A stretch of 64,000 nt of DNA from positions 62,001 to 126,000 of the forward strand of contig NZ_VLLL01000012.1 in the NCBI RefSeq assembly GCF_007994225.1, read 5' to 3'. Of this stretch, positions 7,426 through 16,031 are shown in pieces. The notes under the pieces are model-generated. The model was not told the DNA's origin, ran no database searches, and saw nothing but the letters and a program-made list of their open reading frames with translations. Position 1 is the stretch's first letter. The number at the start of each line of letters is the position of its first letter. Made by a program: the position numbers and the translations under genes. Source of the stretch: Stackebrandtia albiflava. GTDB taxonomy: Bacteria; Actinomycetota; Actinomycetes; Mycobacteriales; Micromonosporaceae.

Positions 7426-8703
7426 TCAGTCCTGCGACCATCCGGGGATGGGGAAGGCCGCGCAGAAGTCGCGGACCTGGGCGGCGATACCGTCGAGGGC
7501 CTCCTCCTTGCCCTCTCGGGCGGCGGTGACGGCCTCGTCGATCCACGCCGCGATCTGCGGCATGTCCTTCTCGGTCATGCCGCGTGTCGTGACGGCCGCC
7601 GTCCCGATGCGCAGCCCGGACGGGTCCATCGGTTTGCGGGTGTCGAACGGCACCGTGTTGAAGTTCAGTTCGATGCCGGCGGCGTCCAGTGCCTTGGCCG
7701 CGGGCTTGCCGCCGATCTCCTTACCGGTCAGGTCCACCAGGATCAGGTGGTTGTCGGTGCCGCCGCTGACCAGGTCGAAGCCGCGTTCGGTCATCGCCGC
7801 CGCCAGTGCCTTGGCGTTGGCGACGATCTGGTGCGCGTAGGTGCCGAAGTCGGGCTGGGCCGCCTCCCGCAATGCGACCGCGATGGCGGCGGTGGTGTGG
7901 TTGTGCGGTCCCCCCTGCAGGCCGGGGAACACCGCCTTGTCGAGCGCCTTGGCCCGGTCGGCGGTGGACATCAGCATGGCGCCGCGCGGCCCTCGCAGCG
8001 TCTTGTGGGTCGTGGTGGAGACGACCTCGGCGTGCCCGACCGGTGTCGGGTGCGCGCCACCGGCCACCAGGCCCGCGATGTGGGCGATGTCGGCGAACAG
8101 GATGGCGCCCACCTCGGTGGCGATCTGCGCGAACGCCGCGAAGTCGACGGTGCGGGGGATCGCGGTGCCGCCGGCGACGATGAGCTTGGGCCGTTCCCGC
8201 AGCGCGACCTCCCGGACCTCGTCGAAGTCGATGCGGCCGGTGTCGCGGCGCACCCCGTAGTGCACGGCGTTGAACCACTTGCCGGTGGCGGAGACCTTCG
8301 CGCCGTGGGTGAGGTGTCCGCCCATCGGGAGTGACATGCCCAGTACGGTGTCGCCGGGCTGCATGAAGGCCAGGTAGACGGCGAGGTTCGCGGGGGAGCC
8401 GGAGTACGGCTGCACGTTGGCGTGTTCGACGCCGAACAGCGCCTTGGCGCGGGCGACCGCGATCTCCTCGATCTGGTCGATGATCTGCTGGCCCTCGTAG
8501 TACCGGCGTCCGGCGTAGCCCTCGGAGTACTTGTTGGTGAGCACGGTGCCGGTGGCGTCGAGGACGGCCTGCGACACGTAGTTCTCGCTGGCGATCAACC
8601 GGATCTTGTCGTGTTGCCGCCTGCCCTCCGCCTCGATGAGCGCGGCGATATCGGGGTCGGCGTCGGCGAGCCGCCGCGTCAACCTCGTGTACTGGTCACT
8701 CAT
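7426..8703 (-). CDS. glyA: Serine hydroxymethyltransferase
   Basis: A 425-residue PLP enzyme that interconverts serine and glycine while loading one-carbon units onto tetrahydrofolate. The PLP lysine lies in STTTHKTLRGPRG (Lys234), with LIASENYVS and the YSEGYAGRRYYEG segment near the N-terminus typical of SHMT. The start MSDQY at 8703 is preferred over a Met six codons upstream because GAGGAG lies 10 nt before it. The gene for a small hydrophilic protein ends 59 bp upstream on the same strand. Confidence 0.97.
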   Translation of the reverse strand: MSDQYTRLTRRLADADPDIAALIEAEGRRQHDKIRLIASENYVSQAVLDATGTVLTNKYSEGYAGRRYYEGQQIIDQIEEIAVARAKALFGVEHANVQPYSGSPANLAVYLAFMQPGDTVLGMSLPMGGHLTHGAKVSATGKWFNAVHYGVRRDTGRIDFDEVREVALRERPKLIVAGGTAIPRTVDFAAFAQIATEVGAILFADIAHIAGLVAGGAHPTPVGHAEVVSTTTHKTLRGPRGAMLMSTADRAKALDKAVFPGLQGGPHNHTTAAIAVALREAAQPDFGTYAHQIVANAKALAAAMTERGFDLVSGGTDNHLILVDLTGKEIGGKPAAKALDAAGIELNFNTVPFDTRKPMDPSGLRIGTAAVTTRGMTEKDMPQIAAWIDEAVTAAREGKEEALDGIAAQVRDFCAAFPIPGWSQD

Positions 8704-8762
8704 TGTGATGGCACTCCTCACGCTTCGACGCCTGTCGTCGGTTGTGAGGCTATATCGGGAGC

Positions 8763-9134
8763 TCAGCCGCCGTTATCCCGGCTGTACAGCAGGTCGAGGA
8801 TGGAACGGGCGGTCTCACTCCACCTGTCCAGCCATTCCTTCGACGGGGCCGAGGATCGGGGCGGCAGTTCCTGGAGCAGTCCGCGAAAAAGTGGGTGTAC
8901 GGCCATGGACCGGTGAGCGTCGTCACGGCCGTCGAACTCGTCGACGGTCATGTCGCGCGGCCTGGGCATCCGGTCGGCGCGGAAGCCCTGCGGGTATTCG
9001 CCGCGCGGCAGCCGGTGATATTCGGCACCGGTCGGGTCGCGCCGGTCGTCGACGGCGACGGGTCTGCCGGGGTCGCGTTGCCGGGGGTCGTATCCGTCCG
9101 GGGGGAGGTCGTTCTTGTCATCGGGTTGTTTCAC
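8763..9134 (-). CDS. Hydrophilic protein of unknown function
   Basis: A 123-residue protein with no signal or membrane segment. The N-terminal half is rich in Asp, Arg and Pro and likely disordered. The C-terminal 50 residues (about 72-120) look helical, with HRSMAVHPLFRGLLQELP and KEWLDRWSETARSILDLL. It lies just upstream of glyA on the same strand. No family is recognised. Confidence 0.6.
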   Translation of the reverse strand: MKQPDDKNDLPPDGYDPRQRDPGRPVAVDDRRDPTGAEYHRLPRGEYPQGFRADRMPRPRDMTVDEFDGRDDAHRSMAVHPLFRGLLQELPPRSSAPSKEWLDRWSETARSILDLLYSRDNGG

Positions 9135-9273
9135 TCCGTCAGGGTGCCCGATGCGTCACGGTTTCGCGGGCATTTCCGGCTTCGCGTCGAAAATCTGTCA
9201 CGGTCGGCGGTGCCGCGGTGACGTTTCGTGCCGGAATTTGCCGCCACACCTCGCAACCCATAGGCTCTCATCC

Positions 9274-10500
9274 ATGTCTAAATCTGCTCCGATGGCGGCG
9301 GCCGGTGCGGCGTTCGGCGCCGCGGTGGCCACCGCGTTGGCACAGCTCGGCCTGGCGTCCGGCCTGGCGATCCTGATCTGGCGGGAGACCACCCCGGACT
9401 ACTGGGCGTCCCACCTGTCCTGGGCGGCGTGGCTCGCCGCCGCATCCACAGTGGTGGGAGGTGCGATCGGGAGCCGGATGGCGCAGGGAACCGCGGGCCG
9501 GGTGCTGGCGTTGCCCGCCGCCGCGTTGGGCGGTTTCACCGTGGCCCCGCTGATCGCGATCCCGGCCATGCGGTTCGCCGACGCGGGACTGTCGGCCGCG
9601 CCGTTCTACGCCACCGGTATCGGCGTGCTGGCCGGTGTGGCGGTGACGGCGGTGGCCCTGGCGTCGCGGGCGGTCGCGGTGAACGTCGCGGCGTCGATCC
9701 TGTTGACGTGGCTGCTCGCCGGACTGGCGACCTTCGTTCCGGTCGGCGGTCTCGACGAGCCGATCCGGTTGGGGATCTGGGGTTCCTGGCGGGACCTGGT
9801 GGGGGCGTTGGGCACCGGCGCGGTGTCGCTGGCGCCGCCGATGCTGCTGGGTTCGCTCTTGATCGGTGCGGTGACCGCGTGGGCCGCCGGCCGGTCCGGC
9901 GACTCGGACTCGCGTGTCGTGGCGGTGTCGGGCATGGCGGGGCCGGTCCTGCTCATCGTCGGTTACGCCGCCGCGGGTCAACCCGACGTGGGCGTGGACC
10001 CGCAGTGGTCGGGGATCTGGACCGGCCTGTACGCCACGGTGGCGGGGCTGCTGGGTTCGCTGCTGGTGACCGCGTTGCGGGGCCGCCCCGCGCCCGCCCC
10101 GACGGAACAGCCGGTGCCGGAGCCGACCGGGGTCACCGAGCCGGAACCGGTGTCACCTGCGCCGTACCTGCGGGTCGACCACGACGAGAACCCCTGGGCG
10201 GCGACCGACCGGACCGATCCGATCATGCCGCCCCCGCCGCCGGGCCCGGACCCCGAACCCGAACCCGAACCGGCCACCACCGTCACCGCCCCCAAGAAGG
10301 CCGGGGGACGGGCCACCAAGAAGACGAAGACGCCCGATCCGGTGCCGGAACCGGCCGCGGCCGACGCGACCGAGGACTGGGTGACCGGGCTGAAGGACGA
10401 CGACCCGTACGGTTTCGCGGAGACCGAGCCGGCCGCGACCGAACCCGCCGAACCCGAACCCAAGAAGCGGAAACGGCTGGGCCGTAAGAAGGCGGACTGA
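9274..10500 (+). CDS. Multi-pass membrane protein with acidic/basic disordered tail
   Basis: Of 408 residues, the first 270 contain about eight hydrophobic segments rich in Ala, Gly and Val. The remaining 130 residues are disordered: Pro/Glu-rich repeats (PDPEPEPEP), then Lys-rich stretches (KKAGGRATKKTKT) and a final KKRKRLGRKKAD. The start MSKSAPM was chosen because the N-terminal extension upstream has no membrane or domain character. Conserved actinobacterial membrane protein of unknown role; the charged tail is presumably cytoplasmic. Confidence 0.8.
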   Translation: MSKSAPMAAAGAAFGAAVATALAQLGLASGLAILIWRETTPDYWASHLSWAAWLAAASTVVGGAIGSRMAQGTAGRVLALPAAALGGFTVAPLIAIPAMRFADAGLSAAPFYATGIGVLAGVAVTAVALASRAVAVNVAASILLTWLLAGLATFVPVGGLDEPIRLGIWGSWRDLVGALGTGAVSLAPPMLLGSLLIGAVTAWAAGRSGDSDSRVVAVSGMAGPVLLIVGYAAAGQPDVGVDPQWSGIWTGLYATVAGLLGSLLVTALRGRPAPAPTEQPVPEPTGVTEPEPVSPAPYLRVDHDENPWAATDRTDPIMPPPPPGPDPEPEPEPATTVTAPKKAGGRATKKTKTPDPVPEPAAADATEDWVTGLKDDDPYGFAETEPAATEPAEPEPKKRKRLGRKKAD

Positions 10501-10561
10501 CGGCGGCGCGCGCCGCGATATTCCGGTGCGCCGGTGGACGGCCGGTGCCAGTATCGGTCGT

Positions 10562-11470
10562 ATGACGTCCGCGCAGATCCGCCCGCTCGACCTGACCGCC
10601 GACGCCGAGACGGTGGCCGGCCTGTTCGGGGAGGCGTTCCCCTTCCTGTTGTACGACGCCGGTTACCTGGCGCACCGGATCCGCGCCGCCGCGCGCCATC
10701 ACCGGTTGGACCTGGTCGCCGAACAGGACGGCCGGGTCGTCGGGTTCGCCTCCACCCAGCTCGACGCGGAGAGCGACCTGCCGGGCGCGACCGTGGCGCA
10801 GGTCGTGGTGGCCGAGGCCCACCGGCGACAAGGGGTCGGTACCCGGTTGATCGACGAGTTGCGCGGGCACTGGCGACGGATCGGGTCGACGATGGTGGCG
10901 GGCCGGTTGACCGACGACGGCGCCGCGCGGTTCGCCGCGCGCAACGGGTTCTCGAAGTCCCGCACCGAACGGATCTCGCACCGGCCGTTGACCGGCCTGC
11001 CGGAACTGCCGGAGCTCCCGGCGGGGTACCGGTTGCGGCGGTTGGCCGAGCTTCCCGACATGCACGCCCTGCACCGGATCGATTCGGTCGTGGTGGCCGA
11101 CATCCCGTCCGACGAGCCGTACAGCGTGTTGAGCTACGACGACTGGGTCGCCCTGCACGGTTCCGATCCGCGCCTGGACCGTGAGTCGACCACCCTGCTC
11201 TTCGACGGGGACCGGCCGGTCGCGGTGGCGTGGCTGGACCGCATCGGCGACCGGGTGTGGTCGGGCCTGACCGGGACCGACCGGGAGTACCGGGGTCGTG
11301 GCCTGGCCCGGCTGGTCAAGATCGCGGCGCTCCGGGACGCCGCCGCCCGCGGCGCCACCGACGCCTACACCAACAACGACGCCGACAACGCGCCCATGCT
11401 GGCGGTCAACAACCGGCTCGGTTACCGGCCGCACGCGACCCAGTACACGGTGCTGCGCAGGGTCTCCTGA
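10562..11470 (+). CDS. Tandem GNAT N-acetyltransferase
   Basis: The 302-residue protein has two GNAT folds. The first (about 1-145) carries the acetyl-CoA loop VVAEAHRRQGVGTRLIDEL. The second (about 150-300) carries TDREYRGRGLARLVKIAAL and a C-terminal strand NNRLGYRPHATQYTVL. It transfers an acetyl group to an unknown amine. Tandem proteins of this shape are common in actinomycetes, including mycothiol synthase, but the specific mycothiol residues cannot be verified here. Confidence 0.85.
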   Translation: MTSAQIRPLDLTADAETVAGLFGEAFPFLLYDAGYLAHRIRAAARHHRLDLVAEQDGRVVGFASTQLDAESDLPGATVAQVVVAEAHRRQGVGTRLIDELRGHWRRIGSTMVAGRLTDDGAARFAARNGFSKSRTERISHRPLTGLPELPELPAGYRLRRLAELPDMHALHRIDSVVVADIPSDEPYSVLSYDDWVALHGSDPRLDRESTTLLFDGDRPVAVAWLDRIGDRVWSGLTGTDREYRGRGLARLVKIAALRDAAARGATDAYTNNDADNAPMLAVNNRLGYRPHATQYTVLRRVS

Positions 11471-11507
11471 CGGGTCACACGCACGTGAGTCCTCAGAGGA
11501 CTCGGGT

Positions 11508-11552
11508 CGGACGGGCCGGCCGGCACCCCGTTGTGCCGGGCCGGCCCGTCCG
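11508..11552. terminator. Long hairpin between convergent genes
   Basis: Arms 11508-11525 (CGGACGGGCCGGCCGGCA) and 11534-11552 pair with one bulged base around an 8-nt loop. It separates the acetyltransferase gene from the convergent glutamate-cysteine ligase-like gene. Confidence 0.75.
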
Positions 11553-11594
11553 GCGGTTCGACGCCGTGTCACGAGTCACGGGTCGCGAGCTGGT

Positions 11595-13088
11595 TCACTC
11601 CGACGGCCACTCGTGCACCGGTCGGTTCGCGGACGAGTGGTGGATGTAGCGGCGCAGCATCTCCCGCAGCGCCTCGGTGCGGCTCAGACCGGTCTTCTCC
11701 AGCCGTTCCACACAGCGGATCTGCCAGATCGCGCCGTTGACGCCGGTGACGCACCGGCCCTCGATGACGTCGAGCAGTCGGCGGCGCACCGGCGCGTCGA
11801 CGTCGAGGTCGGCGAGTCCGGCGTCCGCCAACGGAAGCAACCGGTCGAGGATCAACCGCCGCGCGGGGATCTCCCCGACGCCCGGCCAACTGAAGTGCGC
11901 GTCGAGCCCGTGCCGGGCGGCGGCGTGGAAGTTCTGTTCGGCCACCGCGAAGGGCAGCTTCCGCCAGATCGGCTCGCCCTGTTCGGCGAGGGCCCGTACC
12001 ACTCCCAGGTAGAACGCCATGTTGGCGCACACGTCCACCGGGGTGGGGCCGGCGGGCAGTACCCGGTTCTCGACTCGCAGGTGCGGTCCGTCGTCGGCGA
12101 CGTCGTACACCGGCCGGTTCCACCGGTACACGGTGCCGTTGTGGAGCCGCAGTTCGGACAGCCGAGGGGTGCGTCCGCTTCTGGCCAGCTCCACCGGTTC
12201 CTCCGGGTCGCATATCGGCAGGAGGGCCGGGAAGTACCGGACGTTCTCCTCGTACAGGTCCATGACCGACTTGATCCAGCGTTCACCGAAGAAGGTGCGC
12301 GGCCTGACGCCCTGCACCCGCATCTCGGCGGTCCGGGTGTCGGTCGCCTGCTCGAACAGCACGATGCGGGTCTCGGCCCACAGGCGGCTCCCGAACAGGT
12401 AGGGCGAGTTCGCGCCCGCGGCGAGTTGCGGGCCCGCGAACGCCTGCGCGGCGTTCCAGTAGCGGGGGAACTGCTCGGGCGTCAGTTGCAGGTGGAACTG
12501 GACGCTGGTGTTGGCGGCCTCCGGCGCTATGGAGTCGGCGAAGGCCTTGAGTGACTCCACCCCCTTGATGTCGATCTCGATCTCCTCGCCACGAGCCGCG
12601 AGGATCTGTTCGTTGAGCAGCCGGTACCGGTCTCCCGGTGACAGCACCCCCGGATGGGCGTGTTCGTGCCGCATCGTCGGCAGCGTGCCGATCAGTACCA
12701 ACCCGGCGTGTGCCTTGCGGGCGCGCTCGTCGACCTCGTGCAGCCACGAGGTCAGCAGTCGTTCGTAATCGGCCAGGCCGTTCGCGGCCACGCCGCGAGG
12801 CGGGAGGTTGAACTCCAGGTTGAACCGGCCGAGTTCGTCCTGCACGTCCACGCCCGCGACACCGCCGCCTTCGGCCAGATAGGACAACACCTCGTGGTTC
12901 TTCATCGCGGGCTCGCACTCGTCGCCGACGAGGTTGAGCTCCAGTTCCATGCCGGTTAAAGTGCGTTCCACCGCGAACCGGTCCTCGTCGGCGAGCAGCC
13001 GCAAGGCGTCCAGGCACTGTCGCAGTTTGGATCGGTAGTGTCTGCGGTCGGCGAACGTGAACGCCCTCCGCTCGACTTCGTCACCCAT
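11595..13088 (-). CDS. Glutamate-cysteine ligase family protein
   Basis: A 497-residue protein of the GCS2-like glutamate-amine ligase group, with the early TGMELELNLV segment, FNLEFNLPPRG, and HFHLQ-type active-site strands (TSVQFHLQLTPEQF) expected of this ATP-dependent fold. The enzyme joins the gamma-carboxyl of glutamate to an amine; in actinomycetes the product need not be glutathione, since mycothiol is the main thiol. The ATG has GGGGAGG upstream. A GntR-type palindrome lies 19 nt before the start. A CBS protein gene follows the same strand 135 bp upstream. Confidence 0.8.
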   Translation of the reverse strand: MGDEVERRAFTFADRRHYRSKLRQCLDALRLLADEDRFAVERTLTGMELELNLVGDECEPAMKNHEVLSYLAEGGGVAGVDVQDELGRFNLEFNLPPRGVAANGLADYERLLTSWLHEVDERARKAHAGLVLIGTLPTMRHEHAHPGVLSPGDRYRLLNEQILAARGEEIEIDIKGVESLKAFADSIAPEAANTSVQFHLQLTPEQFPRYWNAAQAFAGPQLAAGANSPYLFGSRLWAETRIVLFEQATDTRTAEMRVQGVRPRTFFGERWIKSVMDLYEENVRYFPALLPICDPEEPVELARSGRTPRLSELRLHNGTVYRWNRPVYDVADDGPHLRVENRVLPAGPTPVDVCANMAFYLGVVRALAEQGEPIWRKLPFAVAEQNFHAAARHGLDAHFSWPGVGEIPARRLILDRLLPLADAGLADLDVDAPVRRRLLDVIEGRCVTGVNGAIWQIRCVERLEKTGLSRTEALREMLRRYIHHSSANRPVHEWPSE

Positions 13089-13106
13089 CCGGACCTCCCC
13101 GGTCTA

Positions 13107-13124
13107 GTTGTGGTAGACCACAAC
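13107..13124. promoter_or_regulatory. GntR-type palindrome
   Basis: GTTGTGGTAGACCACAAC is an 18-bp dyad (8-bp arms, 2-bp centre) upstream of the glutamate-cysteine ligase-like gene. The TGGTnnACCA core resembles operators of FadR-type GntR regulators. No GntR gene lies nearby. Confidence 0.5.
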
Positions 13125-13223
13125 CGTAGAGCGACAAGTGACGGATCCGCTACCTCGCGCGTGCCCGAAAAGAACCGTTATGGGTCACTGATGGATCACT
13201 TCTGTCGGAAGGCCGACAGCACA

Positions 13224-13649
13224 CTAGACAGCCAGCTCACCAGGGGGATGAGCCGATCCGGGGACGTCCGCCGCGGCGGTTCCACTCCACACTCGAACGA
13301 TGTCGCGTACCGATAGGACACCCCGCACCTCGCCCGCGTCGACCACGACCAGATGCCGGAAACCGCCCCGCACCATGGCGGCCGCGGCGTCCCGCAACGT
13401 CCACTCGGGATCGGCGAACACCAGGTCGCCGGTGAGGTGTGCGGCGACCAGTTCCAGGTCGGGATCCCGGCCCGCGCCGATCGCGATCATGATGTCCCGT
13501 TCGGTGATGATGCCGTGACCGTGGGCCTCCGGGTCCACCACCACCGCGGCGCCCACCCGCCGGTCCGCCATCAACCGGGCGGCCTGCCGCAGGCTGTGCG
13601 CGGGCCCGACCGCCAGCACGTCGGTAGTCATGGCCTCGGTGACTCGCAT
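13224..13649 (-). CDS. Paired CBS-domain protein
   Basis: A 141-residue protein made of two CBS motifs, about 7-60 (MTTDVLAVGPAHSLRQAARL ... HGIITERDIM) and 72-125 (DPEWTLRDAAAAMV ... GVLSVRDIV). Such pairs bind adenine nucleotides and act as energy or redox sensors. The start at 13649 is fixed by GGAGGTGACGGCG immediately before the ATG. It lies upstream of the ligase gene on the same strand. Confidence 0.9.
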   Translation of the reverse strand: MRVTEAMTTDVLAVGPAHSLRQAARLMADRRVGAAVVVDPEAHGHGIITERDIMIAIGAGRDPDLELVAAHLTGDLVFADPEWTLRDAAAAMVRGGFRHLVVVDAGEVRGVLSVRDIVRVWSGTAAADVPGSAHPPGELAV

Positions 13650-13866
13650 CGCCGTCACCTCCAATCTCCCGGGGGACCGGCTCGCCACGGCCCCTGCCGA
13701 AACGGTGGGCGTTCCCACATCATCCCGGCAAAGCCCCCGCACCGCAACGACTTGCCCGAAGTTCGGCACTTCCGGGTGGCGTACCGGTCTCGCAGGGCAC
13801 CGGCGGCGGGTCCGTATCGTGAGCGTCGACCCGCGCCCGGCGCGGACCGCAGAGACAAGGAAGACG

Positions 13867-14586
13867 ATGAGCTCACAGGCACCCGGCCGCACCCTCCGTT
13901 ACCAGGACTTCCTCGGCAACAACCGCGGCGGCAACCTCTACACGCAGGTGGTGAACCAGCGGATCGGCGCGGTGTTGGCGCTGGTGGCGTACCGGCTGGG
14001 GTGGGCACCCACCGTGTTGACGTTGATCAACCTGCTGTTCTCGGTGGGGGCGGCGGCGCTGGTGGTCGTGGTGGCGCCGTCGGCGGCGGCCGGCGACACC
14101 CCGTGGTGGCCGACCGCGGTGGCGGCGGCCGTGGCGTGGCAGCTCGCGTACAGCCTCGACTGCGCGGACGGGCAGCTGGCGCGCGCGGCGGACATGAAGT
14201 CTGCGGCGGGCGCGCGCGTGGACATCCTGTGCGACGTGGTGAGCCAGACCGGATTCGTGGCGGCGGTCGCGACGGTGTCGACCGCGTACTCGCCGGAGCT
14301 GCCGACCTGGTTCGTCGCCGGGTTCGCGTCGCTGTGGATGGTGAACCTGGTGACGTCGATCCTGCAGACCGGGGAGCTGGGCGGTTCGATCGTGTCGTCC
14401 CGCAACCCGGTGTTCGAGGTGATCAAACTGATCCGCGACACCGGGGTGATCGTCCTGGTGATGCCGTTGATCCTCGTTGTCGCCCCACAGTGGATGGTGT
14501 GGTTCACGGGGTTCTTCACCGTCACCAACGGGCTGTTCCTACTGGCGAGCATCGCCTTCACCGCCCGCACCGCCCTGCGGGGCTGA
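13867..14586 (+). CDS. CDP-alcohol phosphatidyltransferase
   Basis: A 239-residue integral membrane enzyme with the full CDP-alcohol signature: Asp98, Asp101-Gly102, Ala105-Arg106, Gly115, Asp119 and Asp123 in DCADGQLARAADMKSAAGAR and onward. These aspartates bind two metal ions and catalyse transfer of a phospho-alcohol from CDP. About five or six membrane helices are visible. The ATG is preceded by AAGGAAG. It opens the surface-polysaccharide region; product is unknown (phospholipid, or a polyol or inositol phosphate). Confidence 0.92.
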   Translation: MSSQAPGRTLRYQDFLGNNRGGNLYTQVVNQRIGAVLALVAYRLGWAPTVLTLINLLFSVGAAALVVVVAPSAAAGDTPWWPTAVAAAVAWQLAYSLDCADGQLARAADMKSAAGARVDILCDVVSQTGFVAAVATVSTAYSPELPTWFVAGFASLWMVNLVTSILQTGELGGSIVSSRNPVFEVIKLIRDTGVIVLVMPLILVVAPQWMVWFTGFFTVTNGLFLLASIAFTARTALRG

Positions 14587-14591
14587 CGGCG

Positions 14592-15767
14592 TCACCCCTG
14601 GCGGCTCTCCCGGACCCGCCGGTAGATCTCCAGTTGCCGCGCCACCACGACCTCCGGCGAGAAGTGCGCCAGGTAGCGGTCCCGCGCGGCGACCCGCAGG
14701 CCGTCCGAGGCCGCGGCGATCCGCGCCATGCCGTCGGCGAACGCCGCCGGTTCGGCGGCCGTCACGACACCGGCGTCGGCGATCATGTGGGGCGGCCCGC
14801 CCAGGTCGGTCGTCAACACCGGCCGGGCGTTGGCCAACGCCTCGATCACGACCGTGGGCAGCACGTCCTCACAGACCGACGCGTTCACCACCACCGAGGC
14901 CCGCCGGATGTGCCCGGCCACCTCCTCGTGCGGCACCGGCCCGACGTACTCGACGTCGCCGCGTTCGGTCGCCGCCGCCGTCACGTGGTCACGCAGTTCA
15001 CCGTCGCCGACGATCCGCAACGTGCCGAGCCGCCCCTCCGGGTGCCGCCGCCACGCCGACAGCAGCAGGTCCACGCCCTTCTCCGCCGACAGGCGACCGA
15101 TGTACAGGAACCCGTCACCCGGCGTGTCGTGCCCGCCCGGGTCGGGGATGGAGTTCGGTTTGACCGCGATCGCGTCCGGGTCGATCCCGTAGTCCCGCAG
15201 GAACTGCGCGATCGCCTCGGTCAGGGCGATGAACCGGTCCACCCGCCGCCACGTCGACCGGTGCGTCACCAGGGCGGTGGCCATGACCGTGCTCTGCGCG
15301 CGCGAGCCCCGGTAGCAGGCGTGCCGCACACCCGGTAGCGGCACGGCGCGTCCCATGCAGTCGTGGCAGGGGCCCCCGTCACGGAAGAACAACCCGTTGA
15401 CGCACACGTGCCGGAAGTTGTGCACCGTCTGCACCACCGGCACCCCGTGGCGTTGCGCGGTCCGCACCACCGCCGGGGACAGCAGCGGGTACGGGTTGTG
15501 CAGGTGCAGGACGTCGGGGCGTTCCCGCTCCAGCAGCGCCGCGAGGTCGCGTTGCGCCCCGGCCGCGTACACCGGGGACGCCGCCAGCGTCAACTTCCCG
15601 ACCGCCGACAGGTCCGCGATCTCGTCACTCGACCGCAGGAACGGCACGACCTCCACACCGGCGGCCCGCAACTGGGCGATGTCGGTGTCGACGACCGCGT
15701 TCTCGCCGGACGGCTGCGCCGAGGAGTACCGGTTGTGCGCGACGACGACCTTCACATCCCACTCCAT
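14592..15767 (-). CDS. Glycosyltransferase family 4
   Basis: A GT-B-fold retaining glycosyltransferase of about 391 residues. The N-terminal domain has KVVVAHNRYSSAQPSGEN and HLHNPYPLLSP; the C-terminal donor domain has FLYIGRLSAEKGVDLLL and the E-x7-E segment CEDVLPTVVIEALANARPVL. A start at MEWDV (15767) is chosen; a Met 13 codons upstream is also open. A Cys-rich patch (CVNGLFFRDGGPCHDCMG) is typical of a subset of these enzymes. It sits convergent with the CDP-alcohol gene and divergent from the sugar-1-phosphate transferase, so a role in the same glycan is inferred. Confidence 0.88.
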   Translation of the reverse strand: MEWDVKVVVAHNRYSSAQPSGENAVVDTDIAQLRAAGVEVVPFLRSSDEIADLSAVGKLTLAASPVYAAGAQRDLAALLERERPDVLHLHNPYPLLSPAVVRTAQRHGVPVVQTVHNFRHVCVNGLFFRDGGPCHDCMGRAVPLPGVRHACYRGSRAQSTVMATALVTHRSTWRRVDRFIALTEAIAQFLRDYGIDPDAIAVKPNSIPDPGGHDTPGDGFLYIGRLSAEKGVDLLLSAWRRHPEGRLGTLRIVGDGELRDHVTAAATERGDVEYVGPVPHEEVAGHIRRASVVVNASVCEDVLPTVVIEALANARPVLTTDLGGPPHMIADAGVVTAAEPAAFADGMARIAAASDGLRVAARDRYLAHFSPEVVVARQLEIYRRVRESRQG

Positions 15768-16031
15768 CACCGGGAACGCCGCGCCGGGTCCGCCGCGACC
15801 GGACAATCCTAGTGGCCCGCCCCGGCAGGCCGGGTGGCGCGAGAGCCGCCGCCGGCATCCACCGGTGACGCCGCCGCCACCAGCACCGCATCCGCCGAAC
15901 GTCGCCGCGTACTCCCCGAATGGCGACCGGCGCGAAGCCGCCCACTAAAGTGCATTCGTGCGCCGAGCCAACCCGTCGCGTCGTCCGGCCCCTCCGGCCC
16001 GGTACCTTGACGATTCTGGTGTGAAGGATAT

